Origin: JAJEAO01 sp963667635
GTDB taxonomy: Bacteria; Acidobacteriota; Vicinamibacteria; Marinacidobacterales; Marinacidobacteraceae
NCBI GenBank assembly: GCA_965232015.1
Contig: OZ246946.1
Coordinates: forward strand, 3,720,001 to 3,784,000
Reading direction: 5' to 3'
DNA length: 64,000 nt
Part shown: positions 51,949 to 59,268 of the stretch, piece by piece
How the letters are laid out: each line of letters starts with the position of its first letter
Position numbering within the stretch: position 1 is the first letter of the stretch
Made by a program: the position numbers and the translations under genes
Notes under the pieces: model-generated
Database searches by the model: none
Told to the model about the DNA's origin: nothing
What the model saw: the letters and a program-made list of their open reading frames with translations, nothing else

Positions 51949-52749
51949 TCAGCGATCCGCGGTCTGGATGTGGATCGCGCCGTTCACGGTGCGGACCCGG
52001 CACTCTCCGTCGCCGTCGCCGATCCGGACCCGCTTGCGCCCCCGCGTGGGAGCGTCGAGGTGTTCCGCGCCGTCGAGGTCGAGCCGAACCTGACCGTTCA
52101 CCGCGGCGGCGTCGACCCGCCCGTTCGCGCCGGGGCCGAAGGTCAGGTCCACCCGCCCGTTCGCCGTGCGGAAGGAGTGCTCGGTCCCGTCGCCGAAGCG
52201 CTCGAGCTCGCACTCGATACCGCCGTTGAGCGTCTGCGCGGTCACGTTTCCGTCGTGGCCGCGGAGCCGGATGGGCCCGTTCACGGTCTGCGCTTCGATC
52301 TCGCCCTCGATGTCGGACACCTCCACCGGTCCGTTCACCGAGTCGATGCGCAGGTCGGCGCGCCTTGGAACCCGCACCTGATAGTCCACCCGGCCCCGGC
52401 GGTGGCCCCAGGGACCGCCCCTCCGGGGGGAGAGGGTGCGGACCCGGACCCCGTCGCTGGTCCGCACGATCTCGACCGTCATCTGCTCGAGCGCGGATCG
52501 GCTCGACCCCACCTTGCGGGCGGTGATCTCGGCGGCGGCCTGCTCCCAGCTCTCGATCGTGATTCGTCCGTTGGTGTTGCGAACCTCGAGGCGGTCGCCG
52601 GGGGCGAACTCTTCGGTGAAGACCTCGATCTGCTCGGCGCCCAGCTCGGGCGAAAAGGCGACGCCGCAGGCGCTCGCGCCGAGGAAGGCGGGCGCGAGGG
52701 CGAGTCCGGCGGGGAACGCGGCGCGCCGCGGCGATCGGTTCAAGGTCAT
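51949..52749 (-). CDS. DUF4097-family lipoprotein
   Basis: A 266-residue protein with a signal peptide and lipobox (PAFLGASAC). The mature part is a right-handed beta-solenoid-like repeat in which short units such as VRNTNGRITIES, IDSVNGPVEVSD, AQTVNGPIRLRG, AQTLNGGIECEL, FRTANGRVDLTF, AAAVNGQVRLDL and VRTVNGAIHIQT recur. This NG-repeat pattern defines DUF4097 (putative adhesin) proteins. The function is unknown; an envelope location is likely. It is divergent from the P1 peptidase gene. Confidence 0.85.
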   Translation of the reverse strand: MTLNRSPRRAAFPAGLALAPAFLGASACGVAFSPELGAEQIEVFTEEFAPGDRLEVRNTNGRITIESWEQAAAEITARKVGSSRSALEQMTVEIVRTSDGVRVRTLSPRRGGPWGHRRGRVDYQVRVPRRADLRIDSVNGPVEVSDIEGEIEAQTVNGPIRLRGHDGNVTAQTLNGGIECELERFGDGTEHSFRTANGRVDLTFGPGANGRVDAAAVNGQVRLDLDGAEHLDAPTRGRKRVRIGDGDGECRVRTVNGAIHIQTADR

Positions 52750-52863
52750 CGTGTGCGAGTCGTTTCAACGGCCGAGGGCCGGAGGAGGTTCCGCTCGATC
52801 CCGGGTATTCTCCGCCGTCGTGCGTCCGAACCTCCCCCCGGACGCCCGATTCGGGAGGTCGCC

Positions 52864-54069
52864 ATGCCCACGAACCGTCTTCGCGTTGCGCTCGTCACCG
52901 GGTGCGCCGTTCTGCTGGCCGCCGCCGCTCCCGGCCAGGACGCGGCCCGGCCCCGCGCCCGCGACATCGGACTGAGCCCCGGGATCCTTCCGACCGGGAC
53001 GGAGAACGCGATCACCGATGTTCCGGGAGTGCTGGTGGGCCAGACCACGGTCATCGAGGGAGACGCGGTGCGGACCGGCGTGACCGCGATCCTGCCGCAC
53101 GGCGGGAACCTCTTTCAGGACAAGGTCCCCGGCGCGGTCCACATCGGGAACGCCTTCGGGAAGCTCGCCGGCTCCACCCAGGTCGTCGAGCTGGGCACCA
53201 TCGAGACGCCGGTCGTCCTCACCAACACGCTCTCGGTCTGGGACGCCGCCCGCGCCGTAGTGACGCACGTGCTCGGGCTTCGCGGAAACGAGGGCGTCCG
53301 GTCGGTCAACCCGCTGGTCGGCGAGACGAACGACGGGTTCCTGAACGACATCCGGGGCCTGCACGTCACCGAGCGCCATGTCCACGCCGCGATCCGGGGC
53401 GCGTCGTCCGGCCCGGTCGAGGAGGGCGCGGTGGGCGCCGGAACCGGAACCTCCGCGTTCGGCTGGAAGGGCGGGATCGGCACCTCATCCCGCCGGCTCC
53501 CGGAGAGCCTGGGCGGCTACACGGTGGGGGCGCTGGTCCAGAGCAACTACGGCGGGGTGCTCACGATGGACGGGCTCCCGGTCGGCGAGGAGCTCGGTCG
53601 GTTCTATCTGCGGGACCAGGTGCGCGGCGACGGCGAAGGCTCGGCGCCGGATGGCGAAGAGAACCCGGACGGCTCGATCATGATGGTGCTCGCCACCGAC
53701 GCGCCCATCCGTTCACCCGGCCTGACCCGGCTGGCGAGGCGGGCGATGCTCGGGCTGGCCCGGACCGGAGCGACGTCGTCGCACGGGAGCGGCGATTTCG
53801 TGATCGCCTTCTCGAGCGCGGAATCGCTCCGCAGCGGCTTCCGCAGCGATTCGTCCCTCGAAGCGGGCGCCGTGCTCCGGGGGGACCGGCTCTCGCCGCT
53901 GTTCCAGGCTGCGATCGAAGCCACCGAGGAAGCGGTTTACAACTCGATGCTCCAGGCAGTGACCGTCACCGGACGGGATGGGAACACCCGGGAAGCGCTG
54001 CCGCTCGACGCCCTGCTCGAAGTCGGCCGGAAGTACAACCGGCTCCACCCCCCGGGCGAGCAGCCCTGA
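52864..54069 (+). CDS. P1-family (DmpA-like) aminopeptidase, exported
   Basis: A 401-residue serine aminopeptidase of the Ntn-hydrolase-like P1 fold. A signal peptide (ALVTGCAVLLAAAAPGQ) precedes the catalytic region. DmpA-type enzymes self-cleave before a serine in a Gly-Ser pair; here that is NPDGSIMMVLATDAP near residue 270. The conserved AITDVPGVLVGQTTV, GTGTSAFGWKGGIGTSSR and LVQSNYGG are present. A GGAGGT Shine-Dalgarno stands six bases before the ATG at 52864. The aldehyde dehydrogenase gene follows after about 35 bases. Confidence 0.9.
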   Translation: MPTNRLRVALVTGCAVLLAAAAPGQDAARPRARDIGLSPGILPTGTENAITDVPGVLVGQTTVIEGDAVRTGVTAILPHGGNLFQDKVPGAVHIGNAFGKLAGSTQVVELGTIETPVVLTNTLSVWDAARAVVTHVLGLRGNEGVRSVNPLVGETNDGFLNDIRGLHVTERHVHAAIRGASSGPVEEGAVGAGTGTSAFGWKGGIGTSSRRLPESLGGYTVGALVQSNYGGVLTMDGLPVGEELGRFYLRDQVRGDGEGSAPDGEENPDGSIMMVLATDAPIRSPGLTRLARRAMLGLARTGATSSHGSGDFVIAFSSAESLRSGFRSDSSLEAGAVLRGDRLSPLFQAAIEATEEAVYNSMLQAVTVTGRDGNTREALPLDALLEVGRKYNRLHPPGEQP

Positions 54070-54104
54070 CCGGATCGGCTGTCGTGTCTCACCCGTCCGA
54101 CCCC

Positions 54105-55466
54105 ATGCTCTACCGCACCGTGAACCCCGCGACCGGGGAGACCCTCGCCGCCTTCCCCACCGCCGGGAACGCCGAGCTGGACGCCGCGCTCGACGGGGCG
54201 TCACGGACGTTCGAGCGTTGGCGGCGGGAGCCGTTCGCGGTGCGGAGGCGGCTCAACGAACGCCTCGCCGACGGGCTCGAGGCGAATCGCGACTCCCTCG
54301 CCCGCCTGATGGCGCTCGAGATGGGGAAGCCCCTGGCCCAGGGCGTCGCCGAGGTGGAGAAGTGCGCGTGGGTGGCGCGCCACTACGCCGAGACCGCGGA
54401 GGCTTCGCTCCAACCCCGCCACTATCCGTCGGACGGGAGCGAGGCGACCACCCGCTACGACCCGATCGGGCCGATCCTCGCCATCATGCCGTGGAACTTC
54501 CCGCTCTGGCAGGTGATCCGGGTCTCCGCGCCCAACTTCATGACCGGCAACCCCATGGTCCTGAAGCACGCCCCCTCGGCGCCGCAGTGCGCGCTGCGGA
54601 TCGTGGAGCTCTACGCCGAGGCGGGAGCGCCGGAGGGCCTGATCTCGAACCTGTTCCTCACCAACGAGCAGGCCGCGGACGCCATCGCCGACCCCCGCAT
54701 CCGGGGCGTGACCCTCACCGGCAGCTCCCGGGCCGGGAGCGAGGTCGCCTCGCTCGCCGGGCGGGCGCTGAAGCCGATGGTGGCGGAGCTCGGAGGCAGC
54801 GACCCGTTCGTGGTGTTCGAGGACGCTGATCCCGAGGAGGCCGCCGCTGCCGGAGCCGCCGCCCGCTTGATCAATTCCGGGCAGAGCTGCATCGCCGCCA
54901 AGCGGTTCGTCGTCCACCGGCGGATCTTCGATCGGTTCGCCGCCGCCTTCGAGGCCCGGCTCCGGGAGGCGGTCGTCGGAGATCCGCTCGCGCCCGGGAC
55001 CGCGGTGGGCCCGCTGGCGCGGAAGGATCTGCGCGACCGGCTGGAGGAGCAGGTCGCGCAGTCGGTGGCGGCGGGGGCCGAGCTGAGCTGGCGAGGCGAG
55101 GCCCCCGGTCGCGGCTTCTACTCCGCCTGCGGGATGCTCACCGCGCCGCCTCCGGGATCCCCGGCGGCCCGGGAGGAGCTGTTCGGGCCGGTGGCGACGT
55201 TCATCCCGTTCGCCGGCGAGGAAGAGGCGATCGGGATCGCGAACGCCACCCCCTACGGGCTTGGCGCCTCGGTGTGGACTTCGGACCGGGAGCGCGCCGA
55301 GCGGATGATCGCGGGAGTCGAAGCGGGGGCGGTGTTCGTGAACGGGATCACCAAGTCGGATCCCCGGGTCCCCTTCGGGGGTACCCGCAACAGCGGGTTC
55401 GGCCGGGAGCTGGGTCCCGACGGCCTCATCGAGTTCACCAACCGCAAGACCGTCTGGATCCGCTGA
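54105..55466 (+). CDS. NAD(P)-dependent aldehyde dehydrogenase, succinate-semialdehyde type
   Basis: A 453-residue ALDH. The cofactor-binding segment IMPWNFPLWQ, the catalytic Glu in AELGGSDPF and the catalytic Cys in NSGQSCIAAKR are visible, and the end GTRNSGFGRELG matches SSADH-like enzymes. ATG 54105 begins MLYRTVNPATGE as in homologues; a GTG seven codons earlier (54084) is an alternative. Its substrate is not known. It is probably in one transcript with the P1 peptidase. Confidence 0.88.
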   Translation: MLYRTVNPATGETLAAFPTAGNAELDAALDGASRTFERWRREPFAVRRRLNERLADGLEANRDSLARLMALEMGKPLAQGVAEVEKCAWVARHYAETAEASLQPRHYPSDGSEATTRYDPIGPILAIMPWNFPLWQVIRVSAPNFMTGNPMVLKHAPSAPQCALRIVELYAEAGAPEGLISNLFLTNEQAADAIADPRIRGVTLTGSSRAGSEVASLAGRALKPMVAELGGSDPFVVFEDADPEEAAAAGAAARLINSGQSCIAAKRFVVHRRIFDRFAAAFEARLREAVVGDPLAPGTAVGPLARKDLRDRLEEQVAQSVAAGAELSWRGEAPGRGFYSACGMLTAPPPGSPAAREELFGPVATFIPFAGEEEAIGIANATPYGLGASVWTSDRERAERMIAGVEAGAVFVNGITKSDPRVPFGGTRNSGFGRELGPDGLIEFTNRKTVWIR

Positions 55467-55496
55467 GTCGCCGCCGCGACTCCGCCAGGCGGCGGG

Positions 55497-56429
55497 TCAG
55501 TAGTAGGTCCGAACCACCAGCCGCAAGGCGAAGCGCCGCAGGTCGCGGATCGCCTGGCCCGACTCGAGGGAGCTCGGGTGCATTTCGGCAGCGAGGGTTC
55601 CCGCCGCCTCGCCGACCCGGGTCAGGACGCCCTCGAGGCCGACGCCGAACCGGTCGGAGAGGCGTCGGTGCGCCCCGAGCGTGAGCCGCAGGGCGACGCT
55701 GCGTCCGACGAACCGGGAATCGCTGGCGGTTTCCAGATCGGGATGGCCGGCGTAGGACGCGTTGAACCGCAGCCGGGCCGTGACCACGCTGTAGCCGAAT
55801 CCGACCCCGAAGGTCGGCGTGAATCCGCGCAACTCCCGAAAGTCGTAGAGGAAGTTCACGGTGGCGGTCGCGGCGCCCAGGCCGGAGAAGCCTCGCGAAT
55901 AGGTGGCCCCGTTGTAGTCGGGATCGCGTTCGACCGGGGCCAGCTCGCCGAGGAGCGCTTCCTCCTCCGTGGCGCCGAACAGACCGAGTGTCCCCGCGTC
56001 GGGGAACGGCTTCCTCGTGTCGTCGAGATAGAAGTTGCCGAGCGATTCGCCCCCGACTTCGCCGCTCGGGAGCGTGGCGTCCACACTGATCTCCAGCCGT
56101 GGGCCGGCGCCCAGGCCGCTCCCCCACGCGATCCCGAACCCGGTCTGCCCGCCGCTCGCGACCCGGTCCACCCAGGTGAAGCCGTCGTGCCTCCCGTCGC
56201 AGTTGCCCATGGTCGGGTAGCAGAGCCCGTCCTCGTTCCAACCCATCCGCCAGCCCGGACGCCGGGAGCCTGCCTCCCCGAACACGGCGAAGTAGGGATG
56301 CGCCTGCGCGGCCGCCGAGGCGGCGGTCAGGAGCGTCAGCGCCGCGATCGCGCCGGCGCGAAGGACGCGAGCGGCGTGCGAGGAGAGGCGCCGGTGGACG
56401 GCGGGCCTCGAGCGGCTCAGAGCGGCCAC
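55497..56429 (-). CDS. Predicted outer-membrane beta-barrel protein
   Basis: A 310-residue exported protein with signal peptide (AIAALTLLTAASAAAQA) and a mature part of alternating beta strands ending in an aromatic residue pair (VVRTYY), as in outer-membrane barrels. Two cysteines (CYPTMGNC) near the mature start may form a disulfide. The GTG at 56427-56429 overlaps the tenA stop region; it is the best start before the signal peptide. No specific family is recognised. Confidence 0.62.
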   Translation of the reverse strand: MAALSRSRPAVHRRLSSHAARVLRAGAIAALTLLTAASAAAQAHPYFAVFGEAGSRRPGWRMGWNEDGLCYPTMGNCDGRHDGFTWVDRVASGGQTGFGIAWGSGLGAGPRLEISVDATLPSGEVGGESLGNFYLDDTRKPFPDAGTLGLFGATEEEALLGELAPVERDPDYNGATYSRGFSGLGAATATVNFLYDFRELRGFTPTFGVGFGYSVVTARLRFNASYAGHPDLETASDSRFVGRSVALRLTLGAHRRLSDRFGVGLEGVLTRVGEAAGTLAAEMHPSSLESGQAIRDLRRFALRLVVRTYY

Positions 56430-57094
56430 GCCTCCTGCCGCCACGCCATGTCCCAGAACATCCACTCGTAGCGCGAACTCATCGCGAAGTGGGCGGCCAT
56501 GGCGCGCCGGGCGTCGTCCCCCAGCGGGGCGGAGACCTCGTCGGTGAGACCCACCACCCGGCGGACCACGGCGTCGTATTCCTCGCTGCCGTAGCTCTCG
56601 ATCCACCGCCGGTAGAGCGGATCCGGCGACGGCGGCCTCGCGAGCAGCTTCTTCCCCACCTCGGCGTAGATCCAGTAGCACGGCAGCACCGCGGCGAGAC
56701 CCTCGTGGAACGGCCGCGACCAGACCTGCGAGAGGAAGTAGCTGGTGTAGGCCTGGTTCGTCGGGGCCTGTCGCCGGCGGAACAGCTCGTCCCGCGATCC
56801 GCCGAGCTCCTCGAGGAAGCCTCCGAGTTGCTCCCGTTCCGCCCGGATCGTCTCCACGGCGTCGCCGCAGAGCGCCTCGGTGATGTCCGGGTGCGGCGCC
56901 TTCGCTCCCAGCAACGCCACCGCGCGGGCGAACTCGTGGAGGTAGAGAGCGTCCTCGATCACATAGAACCGAAACGCCTGCCGGTCGAGGCTCCCGTCAG
57001 CCAGCCCGAGGAGAAACGGGTGGCGGAGGATCTCCTTCCAGGTGGGTTCGATCCCGGCCCACAGGCGGGAGGTGAATCGCTCGGACTCGATCAT
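56417..57094 (-). CDS. tenA: TenA/thiaminase II family protein
   Basis: Salvages thiamine by hydrolysing aminopyrimidine breakdown products, 225 residues. The active-site cysteine is in LPCYWIYAEVG near residue 140, and FYVIEDALYLHEFARA with its Asp near residue 48 is typical. The helical C-terminus ends YEWMFWDMAWRQE. A TAGAAT box lies nine bases before the ATG, so the transcript may lack a leader, and no thiamine riboswitch is evident upstream. The beta-barrel gene overlaps its end by 13 bases. Confidence 0.92.
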   Translation of the reverse strand: MIESERFTSRLWAGIEPTWKEILRHPFLLGLADGSLDRQAFRFYVIEDALYLHEFARAVALLGAKAPHPDITEALCGDAVETIRAEREQLGGFLEELGGSRDELFRRRQAPTNQAYTSYFLSQVWSRPFHEGLAAVLPCYWIYAEVGKKLLARPPSPDPLYRRWIESYGSEEYDAVVRRVVGLTDEVSAPLGDDARRAMAAHFAMSSRYEWMFWDMAWRQEAWPL

Positions 57095-57103
57095 CGCACC
57101 CGG

Positions 57104-57109
57104 ATTCTA
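57104..57109 (-). promoter_or_regulatory. Candidate -10 box for tenA, near-leaderless
   Basis: TAGAAT on the minus strand ends nine bases before the tenA ATG (57094), leaving a leader of at most two or three bases. No Shine-Dalgarno fits between the box and the start. Confidence 0.4.
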
Positions 57110-57197
57110 GGCCCGAGCCCTCCGCACGAGGCCCGTCGTAGGCGGGTACCATCACGGCAGGCGCTCGGGACGCCGACACGGGAGGGCGGAACGCGAC

Positions 57198-57953
57198 ATG
57201 GGACCGACAGACGAGCACCGGGTTCGGCTGGATTTTGAGATCGCCGGGCTGTCCCCGCGGACCGTTCCGGTGGGGCGCCTCGCCCGCTACCTCTCCCTCC
57301 TGAGCACCGCGCTGGGAGACCCGAAGGGGCTGTCGCTCGTCGCGATCGGGGAGGGGAGCCTGCGTGCGGCGTTCGAGGCTCCGGACGACGCGGTGTCCGG
57401 GATCCGCGCCCGGGTGGCGGCGCTGGACGACGGGACGGCTCCCAAGAGGCCGACGAAGGCGCTTCGCCAACTACGGACCGAACTCTCCGCAGACGGCGCT
57501 GGCTCCGCCACGCTCCGGGGCGCGGCCGGTGAGCCGGTGCTGAGCTTGGCGCCCTCCACCAATGGCGAGCGGGAGATCGGCCCGATCCGCGATTCGGGGT
57601 CCGTGCAGGGAGTTCCGATCCGCGTGGGAGGACGGGGCGAGCAGGTTCCGGTTCACCTTCGGAACTCGGGACGAGTGCACCACTGTGAGGCGGATCAGGA
57701 CCTGGCGAGGGGGATTGCGGCGCACCTGTTCCGGACGCCGTTGCGTGTCCACGGAGAGGGCCGCTGGCTGCGCAACGGGCAGGGAAAGTGGTTGATGCTG
57801 TCGTTCCGGATCCGGAGCTTCGAGGAGCTGAGTGACGATCCCCTCGGTGTGGTCATGGCGCGTCTGCGAGCCATCGACGCCGAGTGGAAGAAGAGGCCTG
57901 ACCCGTTGGGCGACCTGATGCGGCTCCGCAAAGGCGAGGACTGGACCGCGTGA
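57198..57953 (+). CDS. Unknown protein, first gene of a coupled pair
   Basis: A 251-residue soluble protein that I cannot assign. It has a purine-rich GGAGGGCGG before the ATG. An N-terminal alpha/beta part (RVRLDFEIAGLSPRTVPVGR, then RLARYLSLLSTALG) is followed by a disordered Gly/Ala region near residues 90-120, a beta-rich middle with GPIRDSGSVQGVPIRVGGRG near 128, and a C-terminal helix ending DLMRLRKGEDWTA. There is no membrane helix or signal. The GTG of the next frame overlaps its stop, as in toxin-antitoxin pairs, but I see no toxin motif. Confidence 0.6.
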   Translation: MGPTDEHRVRLDFEIAGLSPRTVPVGRLARYLSLLSTALGDPKGLSLVAIGEGSLRAAFEAPDDAVSGIRARVAALDDGTAPKRPTKALRQLRTELSADGAGSATLRGAAGEPVLSLAPSTNGEREIGPIRDSGSVQGVPIRVGGRGEQVPVHLRNSGRVHHCEADQDLARGIAAHLFRTPLRVHGEGRWLRNGQGKWLMLSFRIRSFEELSDDPLGVVMARLRAIDAEWKKRPDPLGDLMRLRKGEDWTA

Positions 57954-58213
57954 GCATCGCCCCCGACACGCGGATCCTGGCGGCGGTTCCGCCATCCAAG
58001 CTCAGCGTCGTCCCCCGGAACACATGGGACGACGTGGCCGGCGGCCGCGCTCGGCTCGCCCAGATGTTTGGCAGTGCGAGGCGCGACCGCTATCCTCACA
58101 GCCGCGTTCGGCGAACTCCTAGGCCTTCTCAGGCCTCTCCGTGTCACCTGATCCATGGCAACAACACGAGGGCCCAAGGGCTGGCCCTTCTTCATAACCT
58201 CGTTTTGCTGTAG
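57950..58213 (+). CDS. Small frame coupled to the unknown gene, probably truncated
   Basis: An 87-codon frame beginning with GTG that overlaps the upstream stop (GTGA). The first 40 residues (IAPDTRILAAVPPSKLSVVP then RNTWDDVAG) look protein-like; after about 58,060 the sequence becomes low in structure and the base composition shifts towards the lower G+C of the island that follows. The original gene may have been cut where the island joined. Function unknown. Confidence 0.4.
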   Translation: MSIAPDTRILAAVPPSKLSVVPRNTWDDVAGGRARLAQMFGSARRDRYPHSRVRRTPRPSQASPCHLIHGNNTRAQGLALLHNLVLL

Positions 58214-58218
58214 TCCTC

Positions 58219-59268
58219 ATGCTCACGGCTCTCGATCTCTTCGCTGGCGCGGGCGGCGCCACACAAGGCCTCAAGAATGCTGGCTTCCATGTGCTCGCGG
58301 CAGTGGAGGAGGCGGCTGATGCCGCCCGTACCTTCTCCGTAAATCATCCTGAGGTGTCGGTCCTAGCCCGGGACATCCGCAGCGTGGACCCGCGAGCGCT
58401 GCGAAGACAGCTCGAGCTTTCAGTTGGCAGTCTCGACCTGATCACTGCGTGTCCTCCCTGTCAGAGCTACTCGACGCTCGGCAGGATGGATGCGTCGGAC
58501 TCGCGGAACGACCTGATTGCAGAGATCGAACGCTTTGCGCGAGAGTTCCTCCCTGCCGCGGTCCTCTTCGAGAATGTCCCGGGGGTAGCGCGCGACCCGC
58601 GCTTTGAGTGCCTTCGAACGAAGCTCCAGAGAGCCGGATACAATGACTTTCGAGCCTACGATGTGTTTGCCTCGGACTACGGTGTTCCACAACGACGACG
58701 CAGACTTATCGCGATAGCCATTCGCGTGAGGGCTAGGAGCCTGCTGCCCGATGACTTGGACACGATGGTGCCCGACTCTTTCGACGCGACCGCACCGAAC
58801 GCTAGTGACGTGATCGACCTCGCCGGACCGATCGACGGCACGAGCGATCCGCTTCACCGCGCTCGCAGGCCGACGCCTTTGGTCCTGGAGCGCATTCGCG
58901 CCATTCCGCCGGGAGGAAATCGATTCGACCTCCCGCCGCACCTTCAGTTGGCCTGTCACAAGCGGATCAAGCGAAAGGGAGCGTGGGCACCCTACGGAAG
59001 GATCCGGCGGACGGGGCCGGCCCCTACGATGACAACCAAGTGCACCACGCCGTCATGCGGTCGTTTCGTCCACCCGAGCGAGCACCGCGGTATCAGCCTC
59101 CGCGAAGCTGCCCTCTTGCAGACATTCCCGCCGAGCTATCGATTTGTAGGTACCCATGAGTCCATCGAGCGGCAGATCGGCAATGCGGTGCCCGTCAGGC
59201 TTGCGGAGGCGCTGGGTCTCGCCGTTAGGCGCTGCGTCGAGACAGCGAGAGAGGGGAAGGCGGCGTGA
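58219..59268 (+). CDS. C5-cytosine DNA methyltransferase
   Basis: A 349-residue m5C methyltransferase. Motif I is DLFAGAGGATQG at residue 6, the catalytic cysteine is in motif IV (ACPPCQSYS near 78), motif VI is ENVPGV, motif VIII is QRRRRL and motif X is IGNAVPVRLA. The target-recognition region (about 185-290) is short. It has weaker codon bias and lower G+C than the genes to its left. The GTG of the GHKL-ATPase gene overlaps its stop, so the two are probably made together: the methyltransferase protects host DNA and the neighbour restricts. Confidence 0.92.
   Translation: MLTALDLFAGAGGATQGLKNAGFHVLAAVEEAADAARTFSVNHPEVSVLARDIRSVDPRALRRQLELSVGSLDLITACPPCQSYSTLGRMDASDSRNDLIAEIERFAREFLPAAVLFENVPGVARDPRFECLRTKLQRAGYNDFRAYDVFASDYGVPQRRRRLIAIAIRVRARSLLPDDLDTMVPDSFDATAPNASDVIDLAGPIDGTSDPLHRARRPTPLVLERIRAIPPGGNRFDLPPHLQLACHKRIKRKGAWAPYGRIRRTGPAPTMTTKCTTPSCGRFVHPSEHRGISLREAALLQTFPPSYRFVGTHESIERQIGNAVPVRLAEALGLAVRRCVETAREGKAA

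Noticed and set aside
56417..57200. A thiamine riboswitch upstream of tenA
   Set aside because: The likely promoter is only nine bases from the ATG, and I see no THI-box-like sequence in the gap 57095-57197.
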